Positions 34,098 to 44,496 of a stretch of DNA of 64,000 nucleotides are shown here, one piece after another. The first letter of the stretch is position 1; every line of letters begins with the position of its first letter. Below the pieces are notes generated by a model that saw only the letters and a program-made list of their open reading frames with translations, searched no databases and was not told the DNA's origin. Source of the DNA: Ovis canadensis (taxonomy: Eukaryota; Chordata; Mammalia; Artiodactyla; Bovidae); NCBI RefSeq assembly GCF_042477335.2, contig NC_091247.1, positions 43,454,501 to 43,518,500 on the forward strand. The letters run 5' to 3'. The position numbers and the translations under genes were made by a program.

Positions 34098-34331
34098 GGA
34101 GTTCCTCGATGATTCAGTGATTAAGAATCACACAGGTTCGATCTCTGGTCCATGAGGACCCCACACGCCTCAGAGCAACTAAACCCGTGGGCCACGGCTA
34201 CTGAGCCCAAACTCTCGAGCCCATGCTCCACAACAGGAGAAGCCATTGCAATGAGAAGCCCACACTCGCTGCAACTAGAGGAAGCCTGTGTGCAGCAATA
34301 TAGTGAAAAATAAACTAATTTAAAAAAAAAA
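34098..34331 (+). mobile_element. CHR-type SINE
   Basis: Plus-strand CHR with 'ggagttcctcgatgattcagtg' head and A-rich tail at 34307-34331. Confidence 0.85.
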
Positions 34332-34340
34332 CTAAGGGAT

Positions 34341-34790
34341 AGTAAAAAGTGTTGGTGAGGATATGGAAAAATTAGAGACCTCATACATTGCTTTTAGGAC
34401 TATAACATGGTTGCCATGGTTGTAGAAGACAGCCTGGCAGCTCTGCAAAAGGCTAAACACAGATTTACCATGTGCATGCATGCTAAGTTGCTTCTGTCAC
34501 GTCTGACTCTTTGTGACAGAGGACCAGGCTCCTCTGTCCATGGGGATTCTCCAGGCAAGAATACTGGAGGGGGTTGCCGTGCTCTTCTCCAGGGGATCTT
34601 CCTGACCCAGGGATTGAACCCGTAACTCTCATGTCTCCTGCACTGGCAGGTGGGTTCTTTACTACTAATGCCACTGGGGAAACCCTGTACAACATTCCGA
34701 ATATACTAAAAGCCACTTGATTGTACACTGTAAAGTTGTAATTTTATGTTATGAGAATTATATCACAATGAAAATCGTTTTAATAAGAGA
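34341..34790 (+). mobile_element. old L1 3' end, split by Bov-tA
   Basis: 34341-34475 recalls L1 ORF2 ('agtgttggtgaggatatgg...cctcatacattgc'), and 34687-34790 recalls an L1M 3' end ('gccacttgattgtacactgtaaa'). The Bov-tA at 34477-34686 separates them. Confidence 0.6.
34477..34686 (-). mobile_element. Bov-tA SINE
   Basis: Reverse-orientation Bov-tA inserted into the L1 fragment around it. Confidence 0.85.
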
Positions 34791-34979
34791 ACTGATTTAC
34801 TTCTCCACCTACGCTCCTGTGAGATAGTAAAAAATGTAACCGGTTGCCCATCAAATGGAAAACACTGATGTGGACAAGACCCCTCTGGCAGGGGCGGTAC
34901 GAAGGCTGAGCTTTTAAAATTCACACTCTGTGTGATCTCCCAGGACCTTATGCGAGTGGTGTTTGTTTCCATTTTCTTA

Positions 34980-35290
34980 CCTCCAGTCACTTGCCGTATT
35001 TTGATAATGCTCTAAATTACAGGACCCAGAACTGGTCTTTAATTACAGAGTGCTTTAATAGGGCTTGCTGGCAAATACCATGGAATTAAGGGAGCCACTA
35101 ATGAAATACAGCATCGTTTTATCTGTTCTCCAGTGGCAACTTTTAAAACGCAATTAGTGCCATGCAAGATATTTATTTAGGATTTTATCTCATTTATTCA
35201 TTCCATCTCCAAAGGAGTGTTGTGCTTGCAGCTGCTTTTTACTCCTTCACACAGAGTATTTTATCAACTTTTCAACCCATTCTTTTCTTT
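34980..35290. promoter_or_regulatory. candidate conserved non-coding element
   Basis: Non-repeat AT-rich block with several homeodomain-type cores (taaattac, taattac, aattaa, taatga, caattag) and no reading frame. It resembles developmental enhancer sequence in composition. This is an inference from motif density only; conservation could not be tested. Confidence 0.25.
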
Positions 35291-35314
35291 CCTCTTAGAC
35301 TCAGAAGCCAGCAT

Positions 35315-35319
35315 GTCAG
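35315..35319. repeat. LTR target-site duplication, left copy
   Basis: gtcag, repeated at 35710-35714. Confidence 0.75.
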
Positions 35320-35709
35320 TGTTATGCCCAGTGTCCGAGTCCCCAGAACTGAGAGAATAAGACGTCCACAGCAATGCAAAAGCATAAAGGGGTTTATTGC
35401 TAGCTCGAGCTAGGGCCCAAGTCTCATCCAGCGCAGTGGAATCTTGACGAGAGCCCTGAGCTCTGAATCACAGCTGCTTATATACAGGCGGTCTTTTGTC
35501 TCAGCAATAGTGTAATTGGCGTGTGGTGATTGACTCAACCTTGGGTCATAGTGGTGATTGACTTAACCTTGGTGTCATCAGGGGGGACCTTGGTGTTATT
35601 GGGGACCTTGGTGGGGCTTCCTAGAATTATGACTCATGCTTACAAGAACCTGAGGCTTAGGCCTAGTGTGCCCTGTTGAGCCTGTCATGGCTCAGGTGAG
35701 GTCCCAACA
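35320..35709 (-). mobile_element. solo ERV LTR, minus strand
   Basis: A 390-bp element with TGTT...AACA termini flanked by gtcag on both sides. On the minus strand it has a TATA box (complement of 35478-35485) and, downstream, AATAAA (complement of 35393-35398), giving a proper U3-R-U5 order. No internal gag, pol or env sequence is adjacent, so it is a solo LTR formed by LTR-LTR recombination. I infer class I or III from the 5-bp duplication; I cannot name the family. Confidence 0.8.
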
Positions 35710-35714
35710 GTCAG
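35710..35714. repeat. LTR target-site duplication, right copy
   Basis: gtcag, exact repeat of 35315-35319. Confidence 0.75.
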
Positions 35715-36176
35715 TGGCCTAGGGACTTATTAGGTGAAGTCAACATCTTAAAGATGTTCACCCATGTTGTCCCCTGCTCTACCCTGGCACAGAGGGAGGG
35801 AGGAATGGACACAGGGATTAAGCTAAAATAGTTGCTGGGTGCCTACCATCACCTCTGGGAGAGCAGCACATCTCCTGCGAGAGGGGACAAAACATGCCTG
35901 GCCTGGTTCCTCTCCTCCGGCCCAGCTCCAGGCACACTTCCTGTGCCGACACGCACCGCTTCCTCACCTCTCCATTACGCTTCAGATGCCCATCACTGTG
36001 TCAGAGCCTCACCTTCCCATCCTGATCACTCAGCCTGCCTTCCCACCCCAGACAGAATCCATTCCTTCTAGATCCTAGAGTCCAGGGGCCACAAACTCCA
36101 GCATCTAATGCCTGATAGTCTGAGGTGGACATGAGGTACGAATAACAGAAATAAAGCACAGAATAAATGTAATGCA
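35715..36176. other. no recognised gene or repeat
   Basis: C-rich spacer with short overlapping frames (35832-36078) of no recognised family. Confidence 0.4.
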
Positions 36177-36220
36177 CTTCAGTTCAGTGCAGTCGCTCAG
36201 TCGTGTCTGACACTTTGCAA
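36177..36220 (-). mobile_element. short BovB/Bov-tA 3'-end fragment
   Basis: 'cttcagttcagtgcagtcgctcagtcgtgtctgac' is the complement of a BovB-type 3' end. It directly abuts the plus-strand BovB, so it may be an inverted piece or the remnant of an older copy. Confidence 0.65.
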
Positions 36221-38841
36221 CAAAAGAGTCCAAAATGCAGTACTTGGATGCAATCTCAAAAACGACAGAATGACCTCTGTTCGTCTCCAAGGCAAACCAT
36301 TCAATATCATAGTTATCCAAGTCTATGCCCCAACCAGTAATGCTGAAGAAGCTGAAGTTGAACTGTTTTATGAAGACCTACAAGACCTTTTAGAACTAAC
36401 GCCCAAAAAAGATGTCCTTTTCATTATAGGGGACTGGAATGCAAAAGTAGGAAGTCAAGAAACACCTGGAGTAACAGGCAAATTTGGTCTTGGAATATGG
36501 AATGAAGCAGGGGAAAGACTAATAGAGTTTTGCCAAAACAATGCACTGGTCATAGCAAACACCTTCTTCCAACAACACAAGAGAAGACTCTACACATGGA
36601 CATCACCAGATGGTCAACACCGAAATCGGATTGATTATATTCTATGCAGCCAAAGATGGAGAAGCTCTATACAGTCAACAAAAACAAGACCGGGAGCTGA
36701 CTGTGGCTCAGATCATGAACTCCTTATTGCCAAATTCAGACTTGAATTGAAGAAAGTAGGGAAAACCACTAGACCATTCAGGTATGACCCTTATGATTAT
36801 ACAGTGGAAGCGAGAAATAGATTTAAGGGACTAGGTCTGATAGATGGAGTGCCTGATGAACTACGGAATGAGGTTCATGACATTGTACAGGAGACAGGGA
36901 TCAAGACCATCCCCATGGAAAAGAAATGCAAAAAGCAAAATGGCTGTCTGGGGAGGCCTTACAAATAGCTGTGAAAAGAAGAAAGGCGAAAAGCAAAGGA
37001 GAAAAGGAAAGATATAAGCAGAATGCAGAGTTCCAAAGAATAGCAAGAAGAGATAAGAAAGCCTTCTTCAGTGATCAATGCAAAGAAATAGAGGAAAACA
37101 ACAGAATGGGAAAGACTAGAGATCTCTTCAAGAAAATTAGAGATACCAAGGGAACATTTCATGCAAAGATGGGCTCAATAAAGGACAGAAATGGTATGGA
37201 CCTCACAGAAGCAGAAGATATTAAGAAGAGGTGGCAAGAATACACGGAAGAACTGTACAAAAAAGATCTTCATGACCAAGATAATCATGATGATGTGATC
37301 ACTAATCTAGAGCCAGACATCTTGGAAAGTGAAGTCAAATGGGCCTTAGAAAGCGTCACTATGAACAAAGCTAGTGGAGGTGATGGAATTCCAGTTGAGC
37401 TATTTCAAATCCTGAAAGATGATGCTGTGAAAGTGCTGTACTCAATATGCCAGCAAGTTTGGAAAACTCAGCCATGGCCACAGGACTGGAAAAGGTCAGT
37501 TTTCATTCCAATCCCGAAGAAAGGCAATGCCAAAGAATGCTCAAACTACCGCACAATTGCACTCATCTCACACGCTAGTAAAGTAATGCTCAAAATTCTC
37601 CAAGCCAGGCTTCAGCAATACGTGAACCGTGAACTTCCAGATGTTCAAGCTGGTTTTAGAAAAAGCAGAGGAACCAGAGATCAAATTGCCAACATCTGCT
37701 GGATCATGGAAAAAGCAAGAGAGTTCCAGAAAAACATCTATTTCTGCTTTATTGACTATGCCAAAGCCTTTGCCTGTGTGGATCACAAGAAACTATGGAA
37801 AATTCTGAAAGAAACAGGAATACCAGACCACCTAACCTGCCTCTTGAGAAATCTGTATGCAGGTCAGGAAGCAACAGTTAGAACTGGACATGGAACAACA
37901 GACTGGTTCCAAATAGGAAAAGGAGTATGTCAAGGCTGTATATTGTCACCCTGCTTATTTAACTTCTATGCAGAGTACATCATAAGAAATGCTGGACTGG
38001 AAGAAACACAAGCTGGAATCAAGATTGCCAGGAGAAATATCAATAACCTCAGATATGCAGATGATACCACCCTTATGGCAGAAAGTGAAGAGGAGCTAAA
38101 AAGCCTCTTGATGGAACTGAAAGAGGAGAGTGAAAAAGTTGGTTTAAAGCTCAACATTCAGAAAACGAAGATCATGGCATCGGTCCCATCACTTCATGGG
38201 AAATAGATGGGGAAACAGTGGAAACAGTGTCAGACTTTATTTTTTTGGGCTCCCAAATCACTGCAGATGGTGATTGCAGCCATGAAATTAAAAGACGCTT
38301 ACTCCTTGGAAGAAAAGTTATGATCAACCTAGATAGTATATTCAAAAGCAGAGACATTACTTTGCCGACTAAGTTCCATCTAGTCAACGCTATGGTTTTT
38401 CCAGTGGTCATGCATGGATGTGAGAGTTGAACTGTGAAGAAAGCTGAACGCTGAAGAATTGATGCTTTTGAACTGTGGTGTTGGAGAAGACTCTTGAGAG
38501 TCCCTTGGACTGCAAGGAGATCCAACCAGTCCATTCTGAAGGAGATCGGCCCTGGGATTTCTTTGGAAGGAATGATGCTAAAGCTGAAACTCCAGTATTT
38601 TGGCCACCTCATGAGAAGAGTTGACTCATTGGAAAAGACCCTGATGCTGGGAGGGATTGGCGGCAGGAGAAGAAGGGGACGACAGAGGATGAGATGGCTG
38701 GATGGCATCACTGACTCGATGGACGTGAGTCTGAGTGAACTCCGGGAGATGGTGATGAACACGGAGGCCTGGCGTGCTGCGGTTCATGGGGTCGCAAAGA
38801 GTCAGAAACGACTGAGCGACTGAACTGAACTGAACTGAAAG
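36221..38841 (+). mobile_element. BovB LINE, best-preserved copy
   Basis: A 2.6-kb BovB from the N-terminal half of the endonuclease to a complete 'gaact' tail. Two long frames cover endonuclease (36270-36968: QVYAPTSN, GDWNAKVG, SDHELL) and linker plus reverse transcriptase (36926-38206: FRKSRGTRDQIAN, YADD at 38054-38065). The main lesions are a frameshift near 36930 in an A-run, a 1-base loss near 38181, and two tgg/cga-to-tga type stops near 38428 and 38452. BovB encodes one protein that nicks DNA and primes reverse transcription at the target; its 3' end is also used by Bov-tA. This copy is 5'-truncated and inactive, but few changes separate its frames. Confidence 0.93.
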
Positions 38842-39154
38842 GAAGAGAAATTGGAGCTCCCCAAGGAACCCATGAGGGAAGGGATCAAGTAGATTTGGGA
38901 GGAGGAAAAGGAAAGCAATGAGACAAAGTAACAGAAGCCTGCTTCAGCAGGACCATCTACATGAGGGGCTGTAGAAACCAGCGAAGGACTGAGGTTCACA
39001 CCAGCCATGACTTGACAAAACAGCAAAACTGCTCCTGGAAGTGGAAGCCCACGAGGCAGAAGTGTTCATGAGAAATGAAAACCTCTTCCTTGCTTCCCTC
39101 AATCAGTGGAAATGGAGCAGGGGTTGGATAGTCAGTGGCGTTGGAATCCATGTG
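38842..39154. other. no recognised gene or repeat
   Basis: Purine-rich spacer without recognised content. Confidence 0.4.
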
Positions 39155-39200
39155 TCTGTGTGTGTGTGATGTGTTTGGTGTCTGCGTGTGTGTGTGTGGA
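39155..39200. repeat. imperfect (TG)n microsatellite
   Basis: TG repeats interrupted by 'atgtgtttgg' and 'ctgcg'. Confidence 0.9.
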
Positions 39201-39857
39201 GGCAGGGGGGAAGTCAATGTGAGTTCATATAGAAAACTTACTTCCTCCAAACTTACCTAACTTCTTTAAAATCTCCCAGATCTGTTCCCAGGTCTCCTCA
39301 AACGCCTCACCAGAACTAGTGCAGGAGCACCTCTATAACTGTAACCACCTCAGCTCCCCACAAACCCATTTCCACCCCGCAGCCAGAGTTCAAGGTGATC
39401 TTGTGATCAGACATGGCCTTATCACCCTCTCGCTGGACTCTCCCTGCTTATACCTTGTAATGACTTTCCACTGTTCTTGAGGTAAAGAAACAGGATGTTT
39501 TTGGTCCTGAGGGTCAGAAAACCCAACCAAAATAAGCTTGAAATACAAGGCAATTTATTAGCTTCCTAACAGGGAGCTGGAGTAGAATAAGCTTCAGGCA
39601 TTGCATGATCAAGACTCTAGTACCATACTCTGCTAGTCTCTTAGCTCTGCCTCCTCCTTAGGTGTCAGCTTTATCCATATCCAGCTTCCTTTCAATAAGC
39701 ACCCTCAGAAAAAAACAAAAAACAACAAAAAAAGAACATCTTGCCCAGCCATGAAATAAAATTCTTTCTCTTCAGCCAAATGAGCCAACTGAGGCCATGT
39801 GCCCATTCCCAGCCAAAAAAATTTCTAGTGGTATGCCTATCCTGCTCCTGGTGGGAA
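39201..39857. other. no recognised gene or repeat
   Basis: Unassigned spacer with an A-rich run at 39710-39735. Confidence 0.4.
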
Positions 39858-40078
39858 ATAGGTCCTTGGTAGGCTGCAGTCCATGGGGTCCCTAGGAGTC
39901 GGACAAGACTGAGCGACTTCACTTTCACTTTCATGCATTGGAGAAGGAAATGGCACCCCACTCCAATATTCTTGCCTGGAGAATCCCAGGGACGGAGGAG
40001 CCTGGTGGGCTCCCGTCTATGGGGTCGCATAGAGTCGGACACGACTGAAGCGACTTAGCAGCAACAGCAGCAGCAGTA
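39858..40078 (+). mobile_element. BOV-A2 SINE
   Basis: BOV-A2 with a partial first and complete second unit ending 'gaagcgacttagcagc' and a short CAG-type tail. Confidence 0.9.
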
Positions 40079-40164
40079 CAAAAACACATTGAAGCAAAGC
40101 TAAAAGACAAAATGGATATTAAAGCTAAGAAGTTTTACTTCATTGATGCTCACCTATAAAAATA

Positions 40165-40170
40165 TGAAAG
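40165..40170. repeat. LTR target-site duplication, left copy
   Basis: tgaaag, repeated at 41782-41787. Confidence 0.9.
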
Positions 40171-41781
40171 TGCCGGGGGCCAGCGTGAGGAACTCCGCCC
40201 ATGGCAAAGATCATGAGGAAGGAGGCTTGGCATTCGCAAAGGCGTGATCAAGCCTCAGGAAACCCCCTGTTCCCGAGCATCTACCCCAAAACCAGAGTCT
40301 GTTTTATGCTCTCCCCCATAGCCGTTTCTCTCAGAGAAGGAGTAAACGTGCAGCTCCAAGGCAATAAAAATTCCTGGGCGTGACAAGAGTGTTTCAGCTT
40401 ACGGACTGCTCTGAAGGTTATCTAGCCCGCCTGTATAGGTTCGTCCGGCCACATGTGATTGTTTACAGCCTTCCAATCTGAGAGGCATGAGACGTTTTAG
40501 ACTTACTAAAGGCAAATTCTTTTGGGGAGTTGGAAATTATTAGTATAGTGGGTTGGTTAGGAATTATATTGGTGAAGGGTTTTTCATTTGTTGTGTCAAT
40601 AATTGCTGCTAATTCCCTGCTCTGGGTGGGACAAGGATGTCTCAGGTCAAACCTCTCTGCTGACAGACTAGCTTGTGTGACAGCATTATCCATACTCCTG
40701 CCACATGATTGTTTACTACCTCTTAACCATAAACAGCAGAGAGTTTTGGAGTATTTTGAGAGTCTTAATTAGCATAGGGCTTTTTCTTCTTGTTGAGTCA
40801 ATGATTGCCGCCAGGCCTCTATATCCTTAGGCACCTGGGAATATATTAATCAATATATTTGGACTATAGAAAAGGAAATATAGTAGTTTTTAAGGTTAGC
40901 AATACTAAACTTTTTGAGTTAATGCATTTTCTCTTTTGTAATAGATCACTGTACTTTGTTATAAATCACTGTGTCCTTGCTATGTAAAAATGTAACTTTA
41001 TCACTATCTTAAGACTAGATCTTAAGGGGAACATTGGTGAAAGGATTTTCATTTGTTGGGCTGATGTTTGCTGCTAAATCTCCATGTTCCCTGCCTTTAT
41101 AACGAATATAACTAGCATATAGGAGAAATAAGCATTAACCTTTAAGCATATAGGAGAAATAAGTATTAACCTTTAAGATTAATCATGTTAACCTTGGGTT
41201 AAATAGATTCCTTTCTTGATTGTAACTCACTACACCCTCACCCTATAGGAATGTAACTTTATTTGGAGGGTGGTGCCTGGTTTAAGAAAAAACACCCTTG
41301 GAAAAAATAAGTTTTTTGGTTATCAGAAAGAAAGGATCATAAAATGTCAGCAGGTCTCACTCATGGCCAGAAGATGATGTAATATCCCTAAGACCTTTTT
41401 TTTATACATTTATGTGAAGCACCTGATTTTGATAAAGGTCAGGACTGCTGACCCCCACATGACTCTGTACTCATCCCTATGTGTAACAAAAGGTATATCA
41501 GCAAACCCAGAAATAAAGAAATCGGATCAGTTTCCGGAAAGACTGATTCCCCCATGTCGCTTCTTTCTTGCTCCCGTTTTTCTGGCTAAATTCCCATCTG
41601 GAGCATGGATGCTATTCCACGTAGACCAAGTTATTCAGCCTTTTTTTCTACACTATCTCCTACTACACTATCCGTTTCTAATCTCTCTATATATCTGTGA
41701 TTAAATATATATTTTTCCAAGGACCCCGACTCTGTCCCCACCTTCGAATCACCCTGGATCCACCGGGGCTGGACCCCGGCA
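40171..41781 (+). mobile_element. solo class II (ERVK-type) LTR, 1.6 kb
   Basis: The element has perfect terminal inverted repeats (TGCCGGGG...CCCCGGCA) and a 6-bp duplication tgaaag on both sides, as expected for class II endogenous retroviruses. AATAAA at 41512-41517 supports plus orientation, with ~265 bp of R/U5 after it. I recognise it as a ruminant LTR of the BTLTR1/ERV2 type. The long U3 contains an exact-length tandem duplication (two 31-bp units at 41115-41176, one mismatch) and looser internal repeats near 40560, 40790 and 41040. No internal viral genes remain. Confidence 0.9.
41115..41176. repeat. 31-bp tandem duplication within LTR U3
   Basis: Two adjacent copies of a 31-bp unit starting gcatataggagaaataag, differing at one base (C/T). 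Such duplications are common in retroviral U3 regions. Confidence 0.9.
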
Positions 41782-41787
41782 TGAAAG
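41782..41787. repeat. LTR target-site duplication, right copy
   Basis: tgaaag, exact repeat of 40165-40170. Confidence 0.9.
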
Positions 41788-42029
41788 AACAATCAACCTT
41801 AAAGTTCTCCACCATCCTTGGGGTAGTGAGCAGTAAGGGCAAAGGGCTGGAACCTGGAAAACGGAGGACAACAGGGGACCAGGGACTGCTGGCCTCATAA
41901 GAGATGGATTCTAAATGGAAGGGATGGAAAAGATACTAAAATACTGCTGAAGCATCTTTTGCATCCTGGGTGGGATCCCAACCAGCTTATTTTTTTCTTT
42001 CTGAAAATAAACTTAGTCAACAAAAGAAT

Positions 42030-42511
42030 TGAGATTAGGGACTCAAACCAGCTATCTGTACATACAGTGAAATTCATAGCAACATTATTCACAGTAGCCA
42101 AGAGATGGAAACAAACCAAGTCCATTGATGGATGAATGGATACACAAAATGTATATATACACCCAATAGAATATTATTCAGCCTTTAAAAGAAATGCAAT
42201 TCTGATACATGGATGCACTTTAAAGATACGCTAAGTGAAACAAGCTAAATACAATAGAACGGATACTATGCGATTCCATTTATATAAGACTTCTAGAATA
42301 GCCAAATTCACAGAGACAGGAAGTAGAAAAGTAGTTGCCAGGGGCTGGGGGCAGGTGGGGATGCATACAGAAGGAAGTATTATGTGTGGAGTTTCAGAAT
42401 ATAGGAAGATGAAAAGATGGTGGTAGTTGTACAAAGTGAATATATTTAATGCTACTGAGGTGTAAGTTACAAATTGGTTAAAATGGTCAATTTTATGTTG
42501 TATTTATTTAA

Positions 42512-42513
<2 letters not shown>
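42030..42513 (+). mobile_element. old L1 3' end
   Basis: 'attcatagcaacattattcacagtagccaag', 'caatagaatattattcagcc', 'ggaagtagaaaagtagttgccaggggctgg' and 'ggtcaattttatgttgt' in L1M 3'-end order. Confidence 0.75.

Positions 42514-42544
<31 letters not shown>
42514..42544. repeat. (CA)n microsatellite
   Basis: About fifteen uninterrupted CA units at the end of the L1 tail. Confidence 0.95.
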
Positions 42545-42547
<3 letters not shown>

Positions 42548-44290
42548 TTAGTTCATCTTTCCAGGCACTGGAAACATAACAAAGGGGTGACAGGAGATTC
42601 TCAAAGAACAATTGTTGGCAGATTGTTCTATCTGGATAAAACACATGTTTAGTGATACACTTTCATTTTGGTCCCATGATGATGACTATGATGACAAAGA
42701 TGACGATGGGACTGGGGCCTCCCGCGGAGGAAGCCCTGAGGCAGCCCCATGACTGCGGGCTCCTGCCACGCCTGAGCAACTAATTCCCGGCACCCCCACT
42801 CCCTCTGGACCCGTGCAGGCTCTTTGTGAGCAGGCATGTTTTCCACTTCAGTTTTCTGCAGGGAAGAGGGCACAAGGTGGCAGGAGGGAGCAGAGGTGGT
42901 GAGGGCAATCTCCTCCTGTCAGGCAGGAAGACAGCACGAGGAAACATAGCTACCCTACTCTTTGAATGGAAAATGTGTCTTTTAGACCTTTTAGAGTCCC
43001 CTCCCACCGTATTACAGGGAGGGATGACGGAACAGCTGTCACCAGTTGGGTCTGACTCATTCATTTATCATCTCTGCCTAACCCCCTCCCTCCAAATCTC
43101 CAAAATGCCTGAACACAGTTGACTATTTTAAGAACTGAATTCCCTGTCGGCATGGCAACTTCGGCTATACCTCTTGTTACTGCTGCCTGGATGGAAGAAA
43201 AGCCACCTTTCACCAGGGTTCCGGCAGCCAACAGGAGAAGAGATGGTTCACAGATTAGACATGACCAGAGGGTGGACATCCAGTTTCTGTCGCATACTCT
43301 TCTTGGTGTGTTTGCTTGTTTTACAGCCCTTTAAGACTGTAAAAACTGTTCTTAGCTGACTGGCTGTACAAAAACAGGCCCTGGGCTAGGAACTGGCCCA
43401 AGGACCATAGTCTATCCAACCTTTGTCTAGGACAAGAACAGCAGGTGTTCTCACTGGCTGGGTTTCTCTTTGTGGACGTTTGAAAGGTTGTGAAGGATCA
43501 GGAGGCTGATGGGTAGACACTGTGGAAGGACATTGTGATTAATTGATTTTTAAAAATTTCCTCAATCTGTCTATATTTTCTTATCATACTTTAAAAGTTT
43601 GTTTATATTCTTCTTGTGCTTTAAGGCTAAAATCTGAGGCTATGCCATCTTCACCACACCCTTAACAAGGATTGAGGCTTACAACCTGAGTTCCTTTTGT
43701 AGAGAATGTTATTTATTTCATAACCTTTTGTCACTCTTCACAAAGACCAGATTTTCCTCAAACCTACTGAAAGAAGAATATTTTGAAGGTTTCTTTTTTG
43801 TTTGAAAATTTTTCAGGAAAATAGTTTTTAGAATTTTAATTTAAAATGAATGAGTACACAAATAATAGTAATTTTAAAAAAACTCCCGTGTACCTGAAGG
43901 GCATTTCTGTGTAAATTAAACAGCTTTCGCTTTCTTAAAACATGGATTGAAAGGGGGAAATCACACCTTTGCAAACAGTATCTGTATGGAATCCAGTTTT
44001 AGGTCATAGCTGAAAGTGAATATTGCACGGAGGGGTGGGAGAAATATCTGTAGAAAAGAAAAGGGGATCATTCTTTGATGGTTACCATGGAAACCACTAG
44101 GTTACGACAGTTGAGTTTGCTAATGGGGCAGTAGGTTCTTGCTAATGGGCTCCGGGTCAGAACTGTAGGAGAGCCCTTAGGCTGGTCCCCAAGGATACAC
44201 TGCTGTCTCTAAAACTCTCTCCCAACCCCCAGCACTGTTCAATTTGAGGATATTCTCATTCTGAATTTCTAGGGTTCGATGAAAAGAAAA
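42545..44290. other. 1.75-kb non-repeat stretch, no gene recognised
   Basis: The longest stretch here without a recognised repeat. It holds a GATGAY-rich patch at 42676-42710, a mixed coding-like patch at 42826-43122 with opposing open frames, and AT-rich sequence after 43530. No frame matches a known family. Confidence 0.4.
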
Positions 44291-44496
44291 GTGGTCTTCC
44301 CTGGTGACTCTGATAGTTAAGAATCCACCTGCAATACAGGAAACCCCGGTTCGATCCCTGGGTTGAGGAGATCCCCTGGAGGAGGGTACAGCCACCCACT
44401 CCAGTATTCTTGCCTGGAGAATCCCATGGACAGAGGAGCGTAGGGGGCTACAGTCCAAGGGGTCAAAAAGAGTTGGACACAACTGAGTGACTAACT
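44291..44496 (+). mobile_element. Bov-tA SINE
   Basis: Plus-strand Bov-tA, full length, moderately diverged. Confidence 0.9.

Noticed and set aside
41115-41176. CRISPR-like direct repeats
   Set aside because: Two adjacent 31-bp units without spacers in a mammalian LTR; no array and no cas genes.
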